Assembly (NCBI GenBank): GCA_036172665.1
Contig: JAYKNF010000014.1
Coordinates: 1,539,001 to 1,603,000 of the forward strand
Reading direction: 5' to 3'
Source of the DNA: Prosopocoilus inquinatus
Taxonomy: Eukaryota > Arthropoda > Insecta > Coleoptera > Lucanidae
Length of the DNA stretch: 64,000 nucleotides
Each line of letters opens with the position of its first letter. Within the stretch, counting starts at the first letter, position 1. This document shows, piece after piece, positions 39,401 to 54,100 of this stretch. Made by a program: the position numbers and the translations under genes. A model generated the notes under the pieces. It was not told the origin of the DNA. It did no database searches and was given only the letters and a program-made list of their open reading frames with translations.

Positions 39401-42400
39401 TCAGAGTTACTGGAGTCCATCCAAACGTCAAATAACATGATAGATGAGTAAGGATCGATTAGATACATCACAGGAACAACGCTAATACGTGTTGTTTCGT
39501 TTAAAACTATTTCCAGCTTCTGCTGCGTCCGAGAACTTCGTATCTCACGTCAGGGTTACTGGAGTACATCCAAACGTCAAATAACATGATAGATAAGTAA
39601 GGATCGATTAGATACATCACAGGAACAACGCTAATGCGTGTTGTTTCGTTTAAAACTATTTCTAGCTTCAGCTGCGTCCGAGAACTTCGTCTCTCATAAC
39701 TAAGTTACTGGAATCCATCGTAACGCCAAATAACATGATAGATGAGTAAGGATCGATTAGATACATCACAGGAACAACGCTAATGCGTGTTGTTTCGTTT
39801 AAAACTATTTCCAGCTTCTGCTGCGTCCGAGAACTTCGTATCTCACGTCAGGGTTACTGGAGTCCATCCAAACGTCAAATAACATGATAGATAAGTAAGG
39901 ATCGTTTAGATACATCACAGGAACAACGCTAATACGTGTTGTTTCGTTCAAAACTATTTCCAGCTTCTGCTGCGTCCGAAATCTTTGTATCTCACATCAG
40001 AGTTACTGGAGTCTATCGAAACGTCAAATAACATGATAGATAAGTAAGGATCGATTAGATACAGCACAGGAACAACGCTAATACGTGTTGTTTCGTTTAA
40101 AACTATTTCCAGCTCCTGCTGCGTCCCAAAACTTTGTATCTCACATCAGACTTACTGGAGTCCATCCAAACGTCAAATAACATGTTAGATAAGTAAGGAT
40201 CGTTTAGATACATCACAGGAACAACGCTAATAGGTGGTGTTTCGTTCAAAACTATTTCCAGCTTCTGCTGCGTCCGAAATCTTTGTATTTCTCATCAGAG
40301 TTACTGGAGTCCATCCAAACGTCAAATACCATGATAGATGAGTAAGGATCGATTATATACATCACAGGAACAACGCTAATACGTGTTGTTTCGTTTAAAA
40401 CTATTTCCAGCTTCTGCTGCGTCCGAAAACGTCGTATCTCACATCAGAGTTACTGGAGTCCATCGAAACGTCAAATAACATGATAGATAAGTAAGGATTG
40501 ATTAGATACAGCACAGGAACAACGCTAATACGTGTTGTTTCGTTTAAAACTATTTCCAGCTCCTGCTGCGTCCGAAAACTTCGTATCTCACATCAGAGTT
40601 ACTGGAGTCCATCGAAACGTCAAATAACATGATAGATAAGTAAGTATCGATTAGATACAGCACAGGAACAACGCTAATACGTGTTGTTTCGTTTAAAACT
40701 ATTTCCAGCTCCTGCTGCGTCCAAAAACTTTGTATCTCACATCAGACTTACTGGAGTCCATCCAAACGTCAAATAACATGTTAGATAAGTAAAGATCGTT
40801 TAGATACATCACAGGAACAACGCTAATACGTGTTGTTTCGTTCAAAACTATTTCCAGCTTCTGCTGCGTCCGAAATCTTTGTATCTCACATCAGAGTTAC
40901 TGGAGTCCATCGAAACGTCAAATAACATGATAGATAAGTAAGTATCGATTAGATACAGCACAGGAACAACGCTAATACGTGTTGTTTCGTTTAAAACTAT
41001 TTCCAGCTCCTGCTGCGTCCGATAACTTTGTATCTCACATCAGAGTTACTAGAGTCTGTCCAAACGTCAAATAACATGATAGATGAGTAAGGATCGATTA
41101 GATACATCACAGGAACAACGTTAATACGTGTTGTTTCGTTCAAAACTATTTCCAGCTTCTGCTGCGTCCAAAAACTTTGTATCTCACATCAGAGTTACTG
41201 GAGTCCATCCAAACGTCAAATAACATGATAGATGAGTAAGGATCGATTAGATACATCACAGGAACAACGCTAATACGTGTTGTTTCGTTTAAAACTATTT
41301 CCAGCTTCTGCTGCGTCCGAGAACTTCGTATCTCACGTCAGGGTTACTGGAGTCCATCCAAACGTCAAATAACATGATAGATAAGTAAGGATCGATTAGA
41401 TGCATCACAGGAACAACGCTAATGCGTGTTGTTTCGTTTAAAACTATTTCTAGCTTCAGCTGCGTCCGATAACTTCGTATCTCACATCTAAGTTACTGGA
41501 GTCCATCGTAACGCCAAATAACATGATAGATGAGTAAGGATCGATTAGATACATCACAGGAACAACGCTAATGCGTGTTGTTTCGTTTAAAATTATTTCC
41601 AGCTTCTGCTGCGTCCGAAAATTTCGTATCTCACATTAGAGTTACTGGAGTCCATCGAAACGTCAAATAACATAGTAGCTAAATAAGGATCGATTAGATA
41701 CATCACAGGAACAACGCTAATGCGTGTTGTTTCGTTCAAAACTATTTCCAGCTTCTGCTGCGTCCGAAAACGTCGTATCTCACATCAGAGTTACTGGAGC
41801 CCATCGAAACGTCAAATAACATGATAGATAAGTAAGGATCGATTAGATACATCACAGGAACATCGCTAATGCGTGTTGTTTCGTTTAAAACTATTTCCAG
41901 CTTCTGCTGCGTCCGAAAACGTCGTATCTCACATCAGAGTTACTGGAGCCCATCGAAACGTCAAATAACATGATAGATAAGTAAGTATCGATTAGATACA
42001 GCACAGGAACAACGCTAATACGTGTTGTTTCGTTTAAAACTATTTCCAGCTCCTGGTGCGTCCAAAAACTTTGTATCTCACATCAGACTTACTGGAGTCC
42101 ATCCAAACGTCAAATAACATGTTAGATAAGTAAGGATCGTTTAGATACATCACAGGAACAACGCTAATACGTGTTGTTTCGTTCAAAACTATTTCCAGCT
42201 TCTGCTGCGTCCGAAATCTTTGTATCTCACATCAGAGTTACTGGAGTCCATCGAAACGTCAAATAACATGATAGATAAGTAAGTATCGATTAGATACAGC
42301 ACAGGAACAACGCTAATACGTGTTGTTTCGTTTAAAACTATTTCCAGCTCCTGCTGCGTCCAAAAACTTTGTATCTCACATCAGAGTTACTGGAGCCCAT

Positions 42401-42480
42401 CGAAACGTCAAATAACATGATAGATATGTAAGGATCGATTAGATACATCACAGGAACAACGCTAATGCGTGTTGTTTCGT
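33470..42480 (+). repeat. Giant tandem duplication (58-61 monomers), copy 1
   Basis: The left part matches 42560 onward at +9089 bp (61 x 149; for example GATAGAAAAG at 34075/43164 and GCCTCC at 34161/43250). After about 35085-35532 the offset becomes 8642 bp (58 x 149; AAAATATCG at 35658/44300, CGCTACTACG at 37841/46483, AGCACGGG at 38871/47513, CCTGGTGCG at 42052/50694). The 447-bp change equals three monomers present only here. Differences between the copies are sparse, so the event is recent. Confidence 0.92.
35085..35532 (+). repeat. Three-monomer insertion within giant copy 1
   Basis: Three monomers (CTGCTGCTGCG/AAAATTTCG with CGACAAATAAC, CTAGCTTCAG with CATCTAAG, and CTGCTGCTGCG/AAAACGTCG) lie between the GGGTCCG and AAAATATCG monomers, where copy 2 has nothing. 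The GGAGCAACGC mark at 35301 recurs at 36642, nine monomers (1341 bp) downstream, which identifies about 36430-36780 as a likely donor. The left boundary is a hybrid monomer (GGGTCCG joined to CGTCAGGG). Confidence 0.8.
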
Positions 42481-42559
42481 TTAAAACTATTTCCAGCTTC
42501 TGCTGCGTCCGAGAACTTCGTATCTCACTTCAGGGCTACTGGAGTCCATCCAAACGTCA

Positions 42560-45500
42560 AATAACATGATAGATAAGTAAGTATCGATTAGATACAGCAC
42601 AGGAACAACGCTAATACGTGTTGTTTCGTTTAAAACTATTTCCAGCTCCTGCTGCGTCCAAAAACTTTGTATCTCACATCAGACTTACTGGAGTCCATCC
42701 AAACGTCAAATAACATGTTAGATAAGTAAGGATCGTTTAGATACATCACAGGAACAACGCTAATAGGTGTTGTTTCGTTCAAAACTATTTCCAGCTTCTG
42801 CTGCGTCCGAAATCTTTGTATCTCTCAACAGAGTTGCTGGAGTCCATCCAAACATCAAATAACATGATAGATGAGTAAGGATCGATTAGATACATCACAG
42901 GAACAACGTTAATACGTGTTGTTTCGTTCAAAACTATTTCCAGTTTCTGCTGCGTCCGAGAACTTTGTATCTCACATCAGAGTTACTGGAGTCCGTCCAA
43001 ACGTCAAACAACATGATAGATGAGTAAGGATCGTTTAGATACATCACAGGAATATCGCTAATGCGTGCTGTTTCGTTTAAAACTATTTCCAGCTCCTGCT
43101 GCGTCCGAAAACGTCGTATCTCACATCAGAGTTACTGGAGTCCATCGAAACGTCAAATAACATGATAGAAAAGTAAGGATCCATTAGATACATCACAGGA
43201 ACAACGCTAATACGTGTTGTTTCGTTCAAAACTATTTCCAGCTTCTGCTGCCTCCAAAAACTTTGTATTTCACATCAAAGTTACTGGAGTCCATCCAAAC
43301 GTAAAATAACATGATAGATGAGTAATTATCGATTAGATACATCACAGGAACATCGCTAATGCGTGTTGTTTCGTTTAAAACTATTTCCAGCTTCTGCTGC
43401 GTCCGAAAGCTTCGTATCTCACATCAGACTTACTGGAGTCCATCCAAACGTCAAATAACATGTTAGATAAGTAAGGATCGTTTAGATACATCACAGGAAC
43501 AACGCTAATACGTGTTGTTTCGTTCAAAACTATTTCCAGCTTCTGCTGCGTCCGAAATCTTTGTATCTCACATCAGAGTTACTGGAGTCCACCGAAACGT
43601 CAAGTAACATGATAGATAAGTAAGTATCGATTAGATACAGCACAGGAACAACGCTAATACGTGTTGTTTCGTTTAAAACTATTTCCAGCTCCTGCTGCGC
43701 CCAAAAACTTTGTATCTCACATCAGACTTACTGGAGTCCATCCAAACGTCAAATAATATGTTAGATAAGTAAGGATCGTTTAGATACATCACAGGAACAA
43801 CGCTAATACGTGTTGTTTCGTTCAAAACTATTTCCAGCTTCTGCTGCGTCCGATAACTTTGTATCTCACATCAGAGTTACTGGAGTCTGTCCAAACGTCA
43901 AATAACATGATAGATGAGTAAGGATAGATTAGATACATTACAGGAACAACGCTAATATGTGTTGTTTCGTTTAAAACTATTTCCAGCTGCTGCTGCGTCC
44001 GAAAACGTCGTATCTCACATCAGAGTTACTGGAGTCCATCGAAATGTCAAATAACATGATAGATAAGTAAGGATCGATTAGATACAGCACAGGAACAACG
44101 CTAATGCGTGTTGTTTCGTTTAAAACTATTTCTAGCTTCAGCTGGGTCCGAGAACTTCGTATCTCACATCTAAGTTACTGGAGTTCATCGAAACGCCAAA
44201 TAACATGATGGATGAGTAAGGATCGATTAGATACATCACAGGAACAACGCTAATGCGTGTTGTTTCGTTTAAAACTATTTCCAGCTTCTGCTGCGTCCGA
44301 AAATATCGTATCTCACATTAGAGTTACTGGAGTCCATCGTAACGCCAAATAACATGTCAGATAAGTAAGGATCGTTTAGATACATCACAGGAACAACGCT
44401 AATACGTGTTGTTTCGTTCAAAACTATTTCCAGCTTCTACCGCGTCCGAGAACTTTGTATCTCTCATCAGAGTTACTGGAGTCCATCCAAACGTCAAATA
44501 ACATGATAGATAAGTAAGGATCGATTAGATACAGCACAGGAACAACGCTAATATGTGTTGTTTCGTTTCAAACTATTTCCAGCTGCTGCTGCGTCCGAAA
44601 ATTTCGTATCTCACATTAGAGTTACTGGAGTCCATCGAAACGACAAATAACATAGCAGCTAAGTAAGGATCGATTAGATACATCACAGGAACAACGTTAA
44701 TACGTGTTGTTTCGTTCAAAACTATTTCCAGCTTCTGCTGCGTCCGAGAACTTCGTATCTCACGTCAGGGTTACTGGAGTCCATCCAAACGTCAAATAAC
44801 ATGATAGATAAGTAAGGATCGATTAGATGCATCACAGGAACAACGCTAATGCGTGTTGTTTCGTTTAAAACTATTTCTAGCTTCAGCTGCGTCCGATAAC
44901 TTCGTATCTCACATCTAAGTTACTGGAGTCCATCCAAACGTCAAATAACATGATAGATGAGTAAGGATCGATTAGATACATCACAGGAACAACGCTAATA
45001 CGTGTTGTTTCGTTTAAAACTATTTCCAGCTTCTGCTGCGTCCGAGAACTTCGTATCTCACGTCAGGGTTACTGGAGTCCATCCAAACGTCAAATAACAT
45101 GATAGATGAGTAAGGATCGATTAGATACATCACAGAAACAACGCTAATATGTGTTGTTTCGTTTCAAACTATTTCCAGCTGCTGCTGCGTCCGAAAATTT
45201 CGTATCTCACATTAGAGTTACTGGAGTCCATCGAAACGACAAATAACATAGCAGCTAAGTAAGGATCGATTAGATACATCACAGGAGCAACGCTAATGCG
45301 TGTTGTTTCGTTTAAAACTATTTCTAGCTTCAGCTGCGTCCGAGAATTTCGTATCTCACATCTAAGTTACTGGAGTCCATCGTAACGCCAAATAACATGA
45401 TAGATGAGTAAGGATCGATTAGATACATCACAGGAACAACGTTAATACGTGTTGTTTCGTTCAAAACTATTTCCAGCTTCTGCTGCGTCCAAAAACTTTG

Positions 45501-48500
45501 TATCTCACATTAGAGTTACTGGAGTCCATCCAAACGTCAAATAACATGATAGATGAGTAAGGATCGATTAGATACATCACAGGAACAACGCTAATACGTG
45601 TTGTTTCGTTTAAAACTATTTCCAGCTTCTGCTGCGTCCGAGAACTTCGTATCTCACGTCAGGGTTACTGGAGTCCATCCAAACGTCAAATAACATGATA
45701 GATAAGTAAGGATCGATTAGATGCATCACAGGAACAACGCTAATGCGTGTTGTTTCGTTTAAAACTATTTCTAGCTTCAGCTGCGTCCGATAACTTCGTA
45801 TCTCACATCTAAGTTACTGGAGTCCATCGTAACGCCAAATAACATGATAGATGAGTAAGGATCGATTAGATACATCACAGGAACAACGCTAATGCGTGTT
45901 GTTTCGTTTAAAACTATTTCCAGCTTCTGCTGTGTCCGAGAACATCGTATCTCACGTCAGGGTTACTGGAGTCTATCCAAACGTCAAATAACATGATAGA
46001 TAAGTAAGGATCGATTAGATGCATCACAGGAACAACGCTAATGCGTGTTGTTTCGTTTAAAACTATTTCTAGCTTCAGCTGCGTCCGATAACTTTGTATC
46101 TCACATCAGAGTTACTGGAGTCCATCCAAACGTCAAATAACATGATAGATGAGTAAGGATCGATTAGATACATCACAGGAACAACGCTAAAACGTGTTGT
46201 TTCGTTTAAAACTATTTCCAGCTCCTGCTGCGTCCCAAAACTTTGTATCTCACATCAGACTTACTGGAGTCAATCCAAACTTCAAATAACATGTTAGATA
46301 AGTAAGGATCGTTTAGATACATCACAGGAACAACGCTAATAGGTGTTGTTTCGTTCAAAACTATTTCCAGCTTCTGCTGCGTCCGAAATCTTTGTATCTC
46401 TCAACAGAGTTGCTGGAGTCCATCCAAACGTCAAATAACATGATAGATGAGTAAGGATCGATTAGATACATCACAGGAACAACGCTACTACGTGTTGTTT
46501 CGTTTAAAACTATTTCCAGCTTCTGCTGCGTGCGAAAACGTCGTATCTCACATCAGAGTTACTGGAGTCCATCGAAACGTCAAATAACATGATAGATAAG
46601 TAAGGATCGATTAGATACAGCACAGGAACAACGCTAATACGTGTTGTTTCGTTTAAAACTATTTCCAGCTCCTGCTGCGTCCAAAAACTTTGTATCTCAC
46701 ATCAGACTTACTGGAGTCCATCCAAACGTTAAATAACATGTTAGATAAGTAAGGATCGTTTAGATACATCACAGGAACAACGCTAATACGTGTTGTTTCG
46801 TTTAAAACTATTTCCAGCTCCTGCTGCGTCCGAAAATTTCGTATCTCACATTAGAGTTACTGGAGTCCATCGAAACGTCAAATAACATAGTAGCTAAATA
46901 AGGATCGATTAGATACATCACAGGAACAACGCTAATGCGTGTTGTTTCGTTCAAAACTATTTCCAGCTTCTGCTGCGTCCGAAAACGTCGTATCTCACAT
47001 CAGAGTTACTGGAGCCCATCGAAACGTCAAATAACATGATAGATAAGTAAGGATCGATTAGATACATCACAGGAACATCGCTAATGCGTGTTGTTTCGTT
47101 TAAAACTATTTCCAGCTTCTGCTGCGTCCGAAAACGTCGTATCTCACATCAGAGTTACTGGAGCCCATCGAAACGTCAAATAACATGATAGATAAGTAAG
47201 GATCGATTAGATACAGCACAGGAACAACGCTAAAACGTGTTGTTTCGTTTAAAACTATTTCCAGCTTCTGCTGCGTCCGAAAACGTCGTATCTCACATCA
47301 GAGTTACTGGAGCCCATCGAAACGTCAAATAACATGATAGATATGTAAGGATCGATTAGATACATCACAGGAACAACGCTAATGCGTGTTGTTTCGTTTA
47401 AAACTATTTCCAGCTTCTGCTGCGTCCGAGAACTTCGTATCTCACTTCAGGGCTACTGGAGTCCATCCAAACGTCAAATAACATAATAGATAAGTAAGGA
47501 TCGATTAGATACAGCACGGGAACAACGCTAATACGTGTTGTTTCATTTAAAACTATTTCCAGCTCCTGCTGCGTCCAAAAACTTTGTATCTCACATCAGA
47601 CTTACTGGAGTCCATCCAAACGTCAAATAACATGTTAGATAAGTAAGGATCGTTTAGATACATCACAGGAACAACGCTAATACGTGTTGTTTCGTTCAAA
47701 ACTATTTCCAGTTTCTACTGCGTCCGAGAACTTTGTATCTCTCATCAGAGTTACTGGAGTCCGTCCAAACGTCAAATAACATGATAGATGAGTAAGGATC
47801 GATTAGATACATCACAGGAACAACGCTAATATGTGTTGTTTCGTTTCAAACTATTTCCAGCTGCTGCTGCGTCTGAAAATTTCATATCTCACATTAGAGT
47901 TACTGGAGTCCATCGAAACGTCAAATAACATAGTAGCTAATTAAGGATCGATTAGATACATCCCAGGAACAACGTTAATACGTGTTGTTTCGTTCAAAAC
48001 TATTTCCAGCTTCTGCTGCGTCCAAAAACTTTGTATCTCACATCAGAGTTACTGGAGTCCATCCAAACGTCAAATAACATGATAGATGAGTAAGGATCGA
48101 TTAGATACATCACAGGAACAACGCTAATACGTGTTGTTTCGTTTAAAACTATTTCCAGCTTCTGCTGCGTCCGAGAACTTCGTATCTCACGTCAGGGTTA
48201 CTGGAGTACATCCAAACGTCAAATAACATGATAGATAAGTAAGGATCGATTAGATACATCACAGGAACAACGCTAATGCGTGTTGTTTCGTTTAAAACTA
48301 TTTCTAGCTTCAGCTGCGTCCGAGAACTTCGTCTCTCATAACTAAGTTACTGGAGTCCATCGTAACGCCAAATAACATGATAGATGAGTAAGGATCGATT
48401 AGATACATCACAGGAACAACGCTAATGCGTGTTGTTTCGTTTAAAACTATTTCCAGCTTCTGCTGCGTCCGAGAACTTCGTATCTCACGTCAGGGTTACT

Positions 48501-51125
48501 GGAGTCCATCCAAACTTCAAATAACATGATAGATAAGTAAGGATCGTTTAGATACATCACAGGAACAACGCTAATACGTGTTGTTTCGTTCAAAACTATT
48601 TCCAGCTTCTGCTGCGTCCGAAATCTTTGTATCTCACATCAGAGTTACTGGAGTCTATCGAAACGTCAAATAACATGATAGATAAGTAAGGATCGATTAG
48701 ATACAGCACAGGAACAACGCTAATACGTGTTGTTTCGTTTAAAACTATTTCCAGCTCCTGCTGCGTCCCAAAACTTTGTATCTCACATCAGACTTACTGG
48801 AGTCCATCCAAACGTCAAATAACATGTTAGATAAGTAAGGATCGTTTAGATACATCACAGGAACAACGCTAATAGGTGGTGTTTCGTTCAAAACTATTTC
48901 CAGCTTCTGCTGCGTCCGAAATCTTTGTATTTCTCATCAGAGTTACTGGAGTCCATCCAAACGTCAAATACCATGATAGATGAGTAAGGATCGATTATAT
49001 ACATCACAGGAACAACGCTAATACGTGTTGTTTCGTTTAAAACTATTTCCAGCTTCTGCTGCGTCCGAAAACGTCGTATCTCACATCAGAGTTACTGGAG
49101 TCCATCGAAACGTCAAATAACATGATAGATAAGTAAGGATTGATTAGATACAGCACAGGAACAACGCTAATACGTGTTGTTTCGTTTAAAACTATTTCCA
49201 GCTCCTGCTGCGTCCGAAAACTTCGTATCTCACATCAGAGTTACTGGAGTCCATCGAAACGTCAAATAACATGATAGATAAGTAAGTATCGATTAGATAC
49301 AGCACAGGAACAACGCTAATACGTGTTGTTTCGTTTAAAACTATTTCCAGCTCCTGCTGCGTCCAAAAACTTTGTATCTCACATCAGACTTACTGGAGTC
49401 CATCCAAACGTCAAATAACATGTTAGATAAGTAAAGATCGTTTAGATACATCACAGGAACAACGCTAATACGTGTTGTTTCGTTCAAAACTATTTCCAGC
49501 TTCTGCTGCGTCCGAAATCTTTGTATCTCACATCAGAGTTACTGGAGTCCATCGAAACGTCAAATAACATGATAGATAAGTAAGTATCGATTAGATACAG
49601 CACAGGAACAACGCTAATACGTGTTGTTTCGTTTAAAACTATTTCCAGCTCCTGCTGCGTCCGATAACTTTTTATCTCACATCAGAGTTACTAGAGTCTG
49701 TCCAAACGTCAAATAACATGATAGATGAGTAAGGATCGATTAGATACATCACAGGAACAACGTTAATACGTGTTGTTTCGTTCAAAACTATTTCCAGCTT
49801 CTGCTGCGTCCAAAAACTTTGTATCTCACATCAGAGTTACTGGAGTCCATCCAAACGTCAAATAACATGATAGATGAGTAAGGATCGATTAGATACATCA
49901 CAGGAACAACGCTAATACGTGTTGTTTCGTTTAAAACTATTTCCAGCTTCTGCTGCGTCCGAGAACTTCGTATCTCACGTCAGGGTTACTGGAGTCCATC
50001 CAAACGTCAAATAACATGATAGATAAGTAAGGATCGATTAGATGCATCACAGGAACAACGCTAATGCGTGTTGTTTCGTTTAAAACTATTTCTAGCTTCA
50101 GCTGCGTCCGATAACTTCGTATCTCACATCTAAGTTACTGGAGTCCATCGTAACGCCAAATAACATGATAGATGAGTAAGGATCGATTAGATACATCACA
50201 GGAACAACGCTAATGCGTGTTGTTTCGTTTAAAATTATTTCCAGCTTCTGCTGCGTCCGAAAATTTCGTATCTCACATTAGAGTTACTGGAGTCCATCGA
50301 AACGTCAAATAACATAGTAGCTAAATAAGGATCGATTAGATACATCACAGGAACAACGCTAATGCGTGTTGTTTCGTTCAAAACTATTTCCAGCTTCTGC
50401 TGCGTCCGAAAACGTCGTATCTCACATCAGAGTTACTGGAGCCCATCGAAACGTCAAATAACATGATAGATAAGTAAGGATCGATTAGATACATCACAGG
50501 AACATCGCTAATGCGTGTTGTTTCGTTTAAAACTATTTCCAGCTTCTGCTGCGTCCGAAAACGTCGTATCTCACATCAGAGTTACTGGAGCCCATCGAAA
50601 CGTCAAATAACATGATAGATAAGTAAGTATCGATTAGATACAGCACAGGAACAACGCTAATACGTGTTGTTTCGTTTAAAACTATTTCCAGCTCCTGGTG
50701 CGTCCAAAAACTTTGTATCTCACATCAGACTTACTGGAGTCCATCCAAACGTCAAATAACATGTTAGATAAGTAAGGATCGTTTAGATACATCACAGGAA
50801 CAACGCTAATACGTGTTGTTTCGTTCAAAACTATTTCCAGCTTCTGCTGCGTCCGAAATCTTTGTATCTCACATCAGAGTTACTGGAGTCCATCGAAACG
50901 TCAAATAACATGATAGATAAGTAAGTATCGATTAGATACAGCACAGGAACAACGCTAATACGTGTTGTTTCGTTTAAAACTATTTCCAGCTCCTGCTGCG
51001 TCCAAAAACTTTGTATCTCACATCAGAGTTACTGGAGCCCATCGAAACGTCAAATAACATGATAGATATGTAAGGATCGATTAGATACATCACAGGAACA
51101 ACGCTAATGCGTGTTGTTTCGTTTA
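42560..51125 (+). repeat. Giant tandem duplication, copy 2
   Basis: Adjacent second copy of 33470-42480. It ends near 51125, where copy 1 has the CTTCAGGGCTAC monomer (42516) and copy 2 goes straight into a type A monomer at 51097. Its 3' part is also unit 1 of the 25/19-monomer series, so the giant duplication and that series overlap. Confidence 0.92.
48266..51096 (+). repeat. 25-mer HOR series, unit 1 (19 monomers)
   Basis: Starts at the type A anchor and runs 19 monomers (2831 bp) to the AGCCCATC/ATATGTAAGG monomer. Compared with unit 2 it lacks the last six monomers (CTTCAGGG, GCGACC, TTCTACTGCG, GTCTGAAAATTTC, CCAAAAACTTTG, GTACATCC). Marks at +2831 in unit 2 include CCTGGTGCG (50694/53525). 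A private change is CTTTTTATC near 49669. Confidence 0.92.
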
Positions 51126-54100
51126 AAACTATTTCTAGCTTCAGCTGCGTCCGAGAACTTCGTCTCTCATAACTAAGTTACTGGAGTCCATCGTAACGCC
51201 AAATAACATGATAGATGAGTAAGGATCGATTAGATACATCACAGGAACAACGCTAATGCGTGTTGTTTCGTTTAAAACTATTTCCAGCTTCTGCTGCGTC
51301 CGAGAACTTCGTATCTCACGTCAGGGTTACTGGAGTCCATCCAAACTTCAAATAACATGATAGATAAGTAAGGATCGTTTAGATACATCACAGGAACAAC
51401 GCTAATACGTGTTGTTTCGTTCAAAACTATTTCCAGCTTCTGCTGCGTCCGAAATCTTTGTATCTCACATCAGAGTTACTGGAGTCTATCGAAACGTCAA
51501 ATAACATGATAGATAAGTAAGGATCGATTAGATACAGCACAGGAACAACGCTAATACGTGTTGTTTCGTTTAAAACTATTTCCAGCTCCTGCTGCGTCCC
51601 AAAACTTTGTATCTCACATCAGACTTACTGGAGTCCATCCAAACGTCAAATAACATGTTAGATAAGTAAGGATCGTTTAGATACATCACAGGAACAACGC
51701 TAATAGGTGGTGTTTCGTTCAAAACTATTTCCAGCTTCTGCTGCGTCCGAAATCTTTGTATTTCTCATCAGAGTTACTGGAGTCCATCCAAACGTCAAAT
51801 ACCATGATAGATGAGTAAGGATCGATTATATACATCACAGGAACAACGCTAATACGTGTTGTTTCGTTTAAAACTATTTCCAGCTTCTGCTGCGTCCGAA
51901 AACGTCGTATCTCACATCAGAGTTACTGGAGTCCATCGAAACGTCAAATAACATGATAGATAAGTAAGGATTGATTAGATACAGCACAGGAACAACGCTA
52001 ATACGTGTTGTTTCGTTTAAAACTATTTCCAGCTCCTGCTGCGTCCGAAAACTTCGTATCTCACATCAGAGTTACTGGAGTCCATCGAAACGTCAAATAA
52101 CATGATAGATAAGTAAGTATCGATTAGATACAGCACAGGAACAACGCTAATACGTGTTGTTTCGTTTAAAACTATTTCCAGCTCCTGCTGCGTCCAAAAA
52201 CTTTGTATCTCACATCAGACTTACTGGAGTCCATCCAAACGTCAAATAACATGTTAGATAAGTAAAGATCGTTTAGATACATCACAGGAACAACGCTAAT
52301 ACGTGTTGTTTCGTTCAAAACTATTTCCAGCTTCTGCTGCGTCCGAAATCTTTGTATCTCACATCAGAGTTACTGGAGTCCATCGAAACGTCAAATAACA
52401 TGATAGATAAGTAAGTATCGATTAGATACAGCACAGGAACAACGCTAATACGTGTTGTTTCGTTTAAAACTATTTCCAGCTCCTGCTGCGTCCGATAACT
52501 TTGTATCTCACATCAGAGTTACTAGAGTCTGTCCAAACGTCAAATAACATGATAGATGAGTAAGGATCGATTAGATACATCACAGGAACAACGTTAATAC
52601 GTGTTGTTTCGTTCAAAACTATTTCCAGCTTCTGCTGCGTCCAAAAACTTTGTATCTCACATCAGAGTTACTGGAGTCCATCCAAACGTCAAATAACATG
52701 ATAGATGAGTAAGGATCGATTAGATACATCACAGGAACAACGCTAATACGTGTTGTTTCGTTTAAAACTATTTCCAGCTTCTGCTGCGTCCGAGAACTTC
52801 GTATCTCACGTCAGGGTTACTGGAGTCCATCCAAACGTCAAATAACATGATAGATAAGTAAGGATCGATTAGATGCATCACAGGAACAACGCTAATGCGT
52901 GTTGTTTCGTTTAAAACTATTTCTAGCTTCAGCTGCGTCCGATAACTTCGTATCTCACATCTAAGTTACTGGAGTCCATCGTAACGCCAAATAACATGAT
53001 AGATGAGTAAGGATCGATTAGATACATCACAGGAACAACGCTAATGCGTGTTGTTTCGTTTAAAATTATTTCCAGCTTCTGCTGCGTCCGAAAATTTCGT
53101 ATCTCACATTAGAGTTACTGGAGTCCATCGAAACGTCAAATAACATAGTAGCTAAATAAGGATCGATTAGATACATCACAGGAACAACGCTAATGCGTGT
53201 TGTTTCGTTCAAAACTATTTCCAGCTTCTGCTGCGTCCGAAAACGTCGTATCTCACATCAGAGTTACTGGAGCCCATCGAAACGTCAAATAACATGATAG
53301 ATAAGTAAGGATCGATTAGATACATCACAGGAACATCGCTAATGCGTGTTGTTTCGTTTAAAACTATTTCCAGCTTCTGCTGCGTCCGAAAACGTCGTAT
53401 CTCACATCAGAGTTACTGGAGCCCATCGAAACGTCAAATAACATGATAGATAAGTAAGTATCGATTAGATACAGCACAGGAACAACGCTAATACGTGTTG
53501 TTTCGTTTAAAACTATTTCCAGCTCCTGGTGCGTCCAAAAACTTTGTATCTCACATCAGACTTACTGGAGTCCATCCAAACGTCAAATAACATGTTAGAT
53601 AAGTAAGGATCGTTTAGATACATCACAGGAACAACGCTAATACGTGTTGTTTCGTTCAAAACTATTTCCAGCTTCTGCTGCGTCCGAAATCTTTGTATCT
53701 CACATCAGAGTTACTGGAGTCCATCGAAACGTCAAATAACATGATAGATAAGTAAGTATCGATTAGATACAGCACAGGAACAACGCTAATACGTGTTGTT
53801 TCGTTTAAAACTATTTCCAGCTCCTGCTGCGTCCAAAAACTTTGTATCTCACATCAGAGTTACTGGAGCCCATCGAAACGTCAAATAACATGATAGATAT
53901 GTAAGGATCGATTAGATACATCACAGGAACAACGCTAATGCGTGTTGTTTCGTTTAAAACTATTTCCAGCTTCTGCTGCGTCCGAGAACTTCGTATCTCA
54001 CTTCAGGGCTACTGGAGTCCATCCAAACGTCAAATAACATAATAGATAAGTAAGGATCGATTAGATACAGCACGGGAACAACGCTAATACGTGTTGTTTC

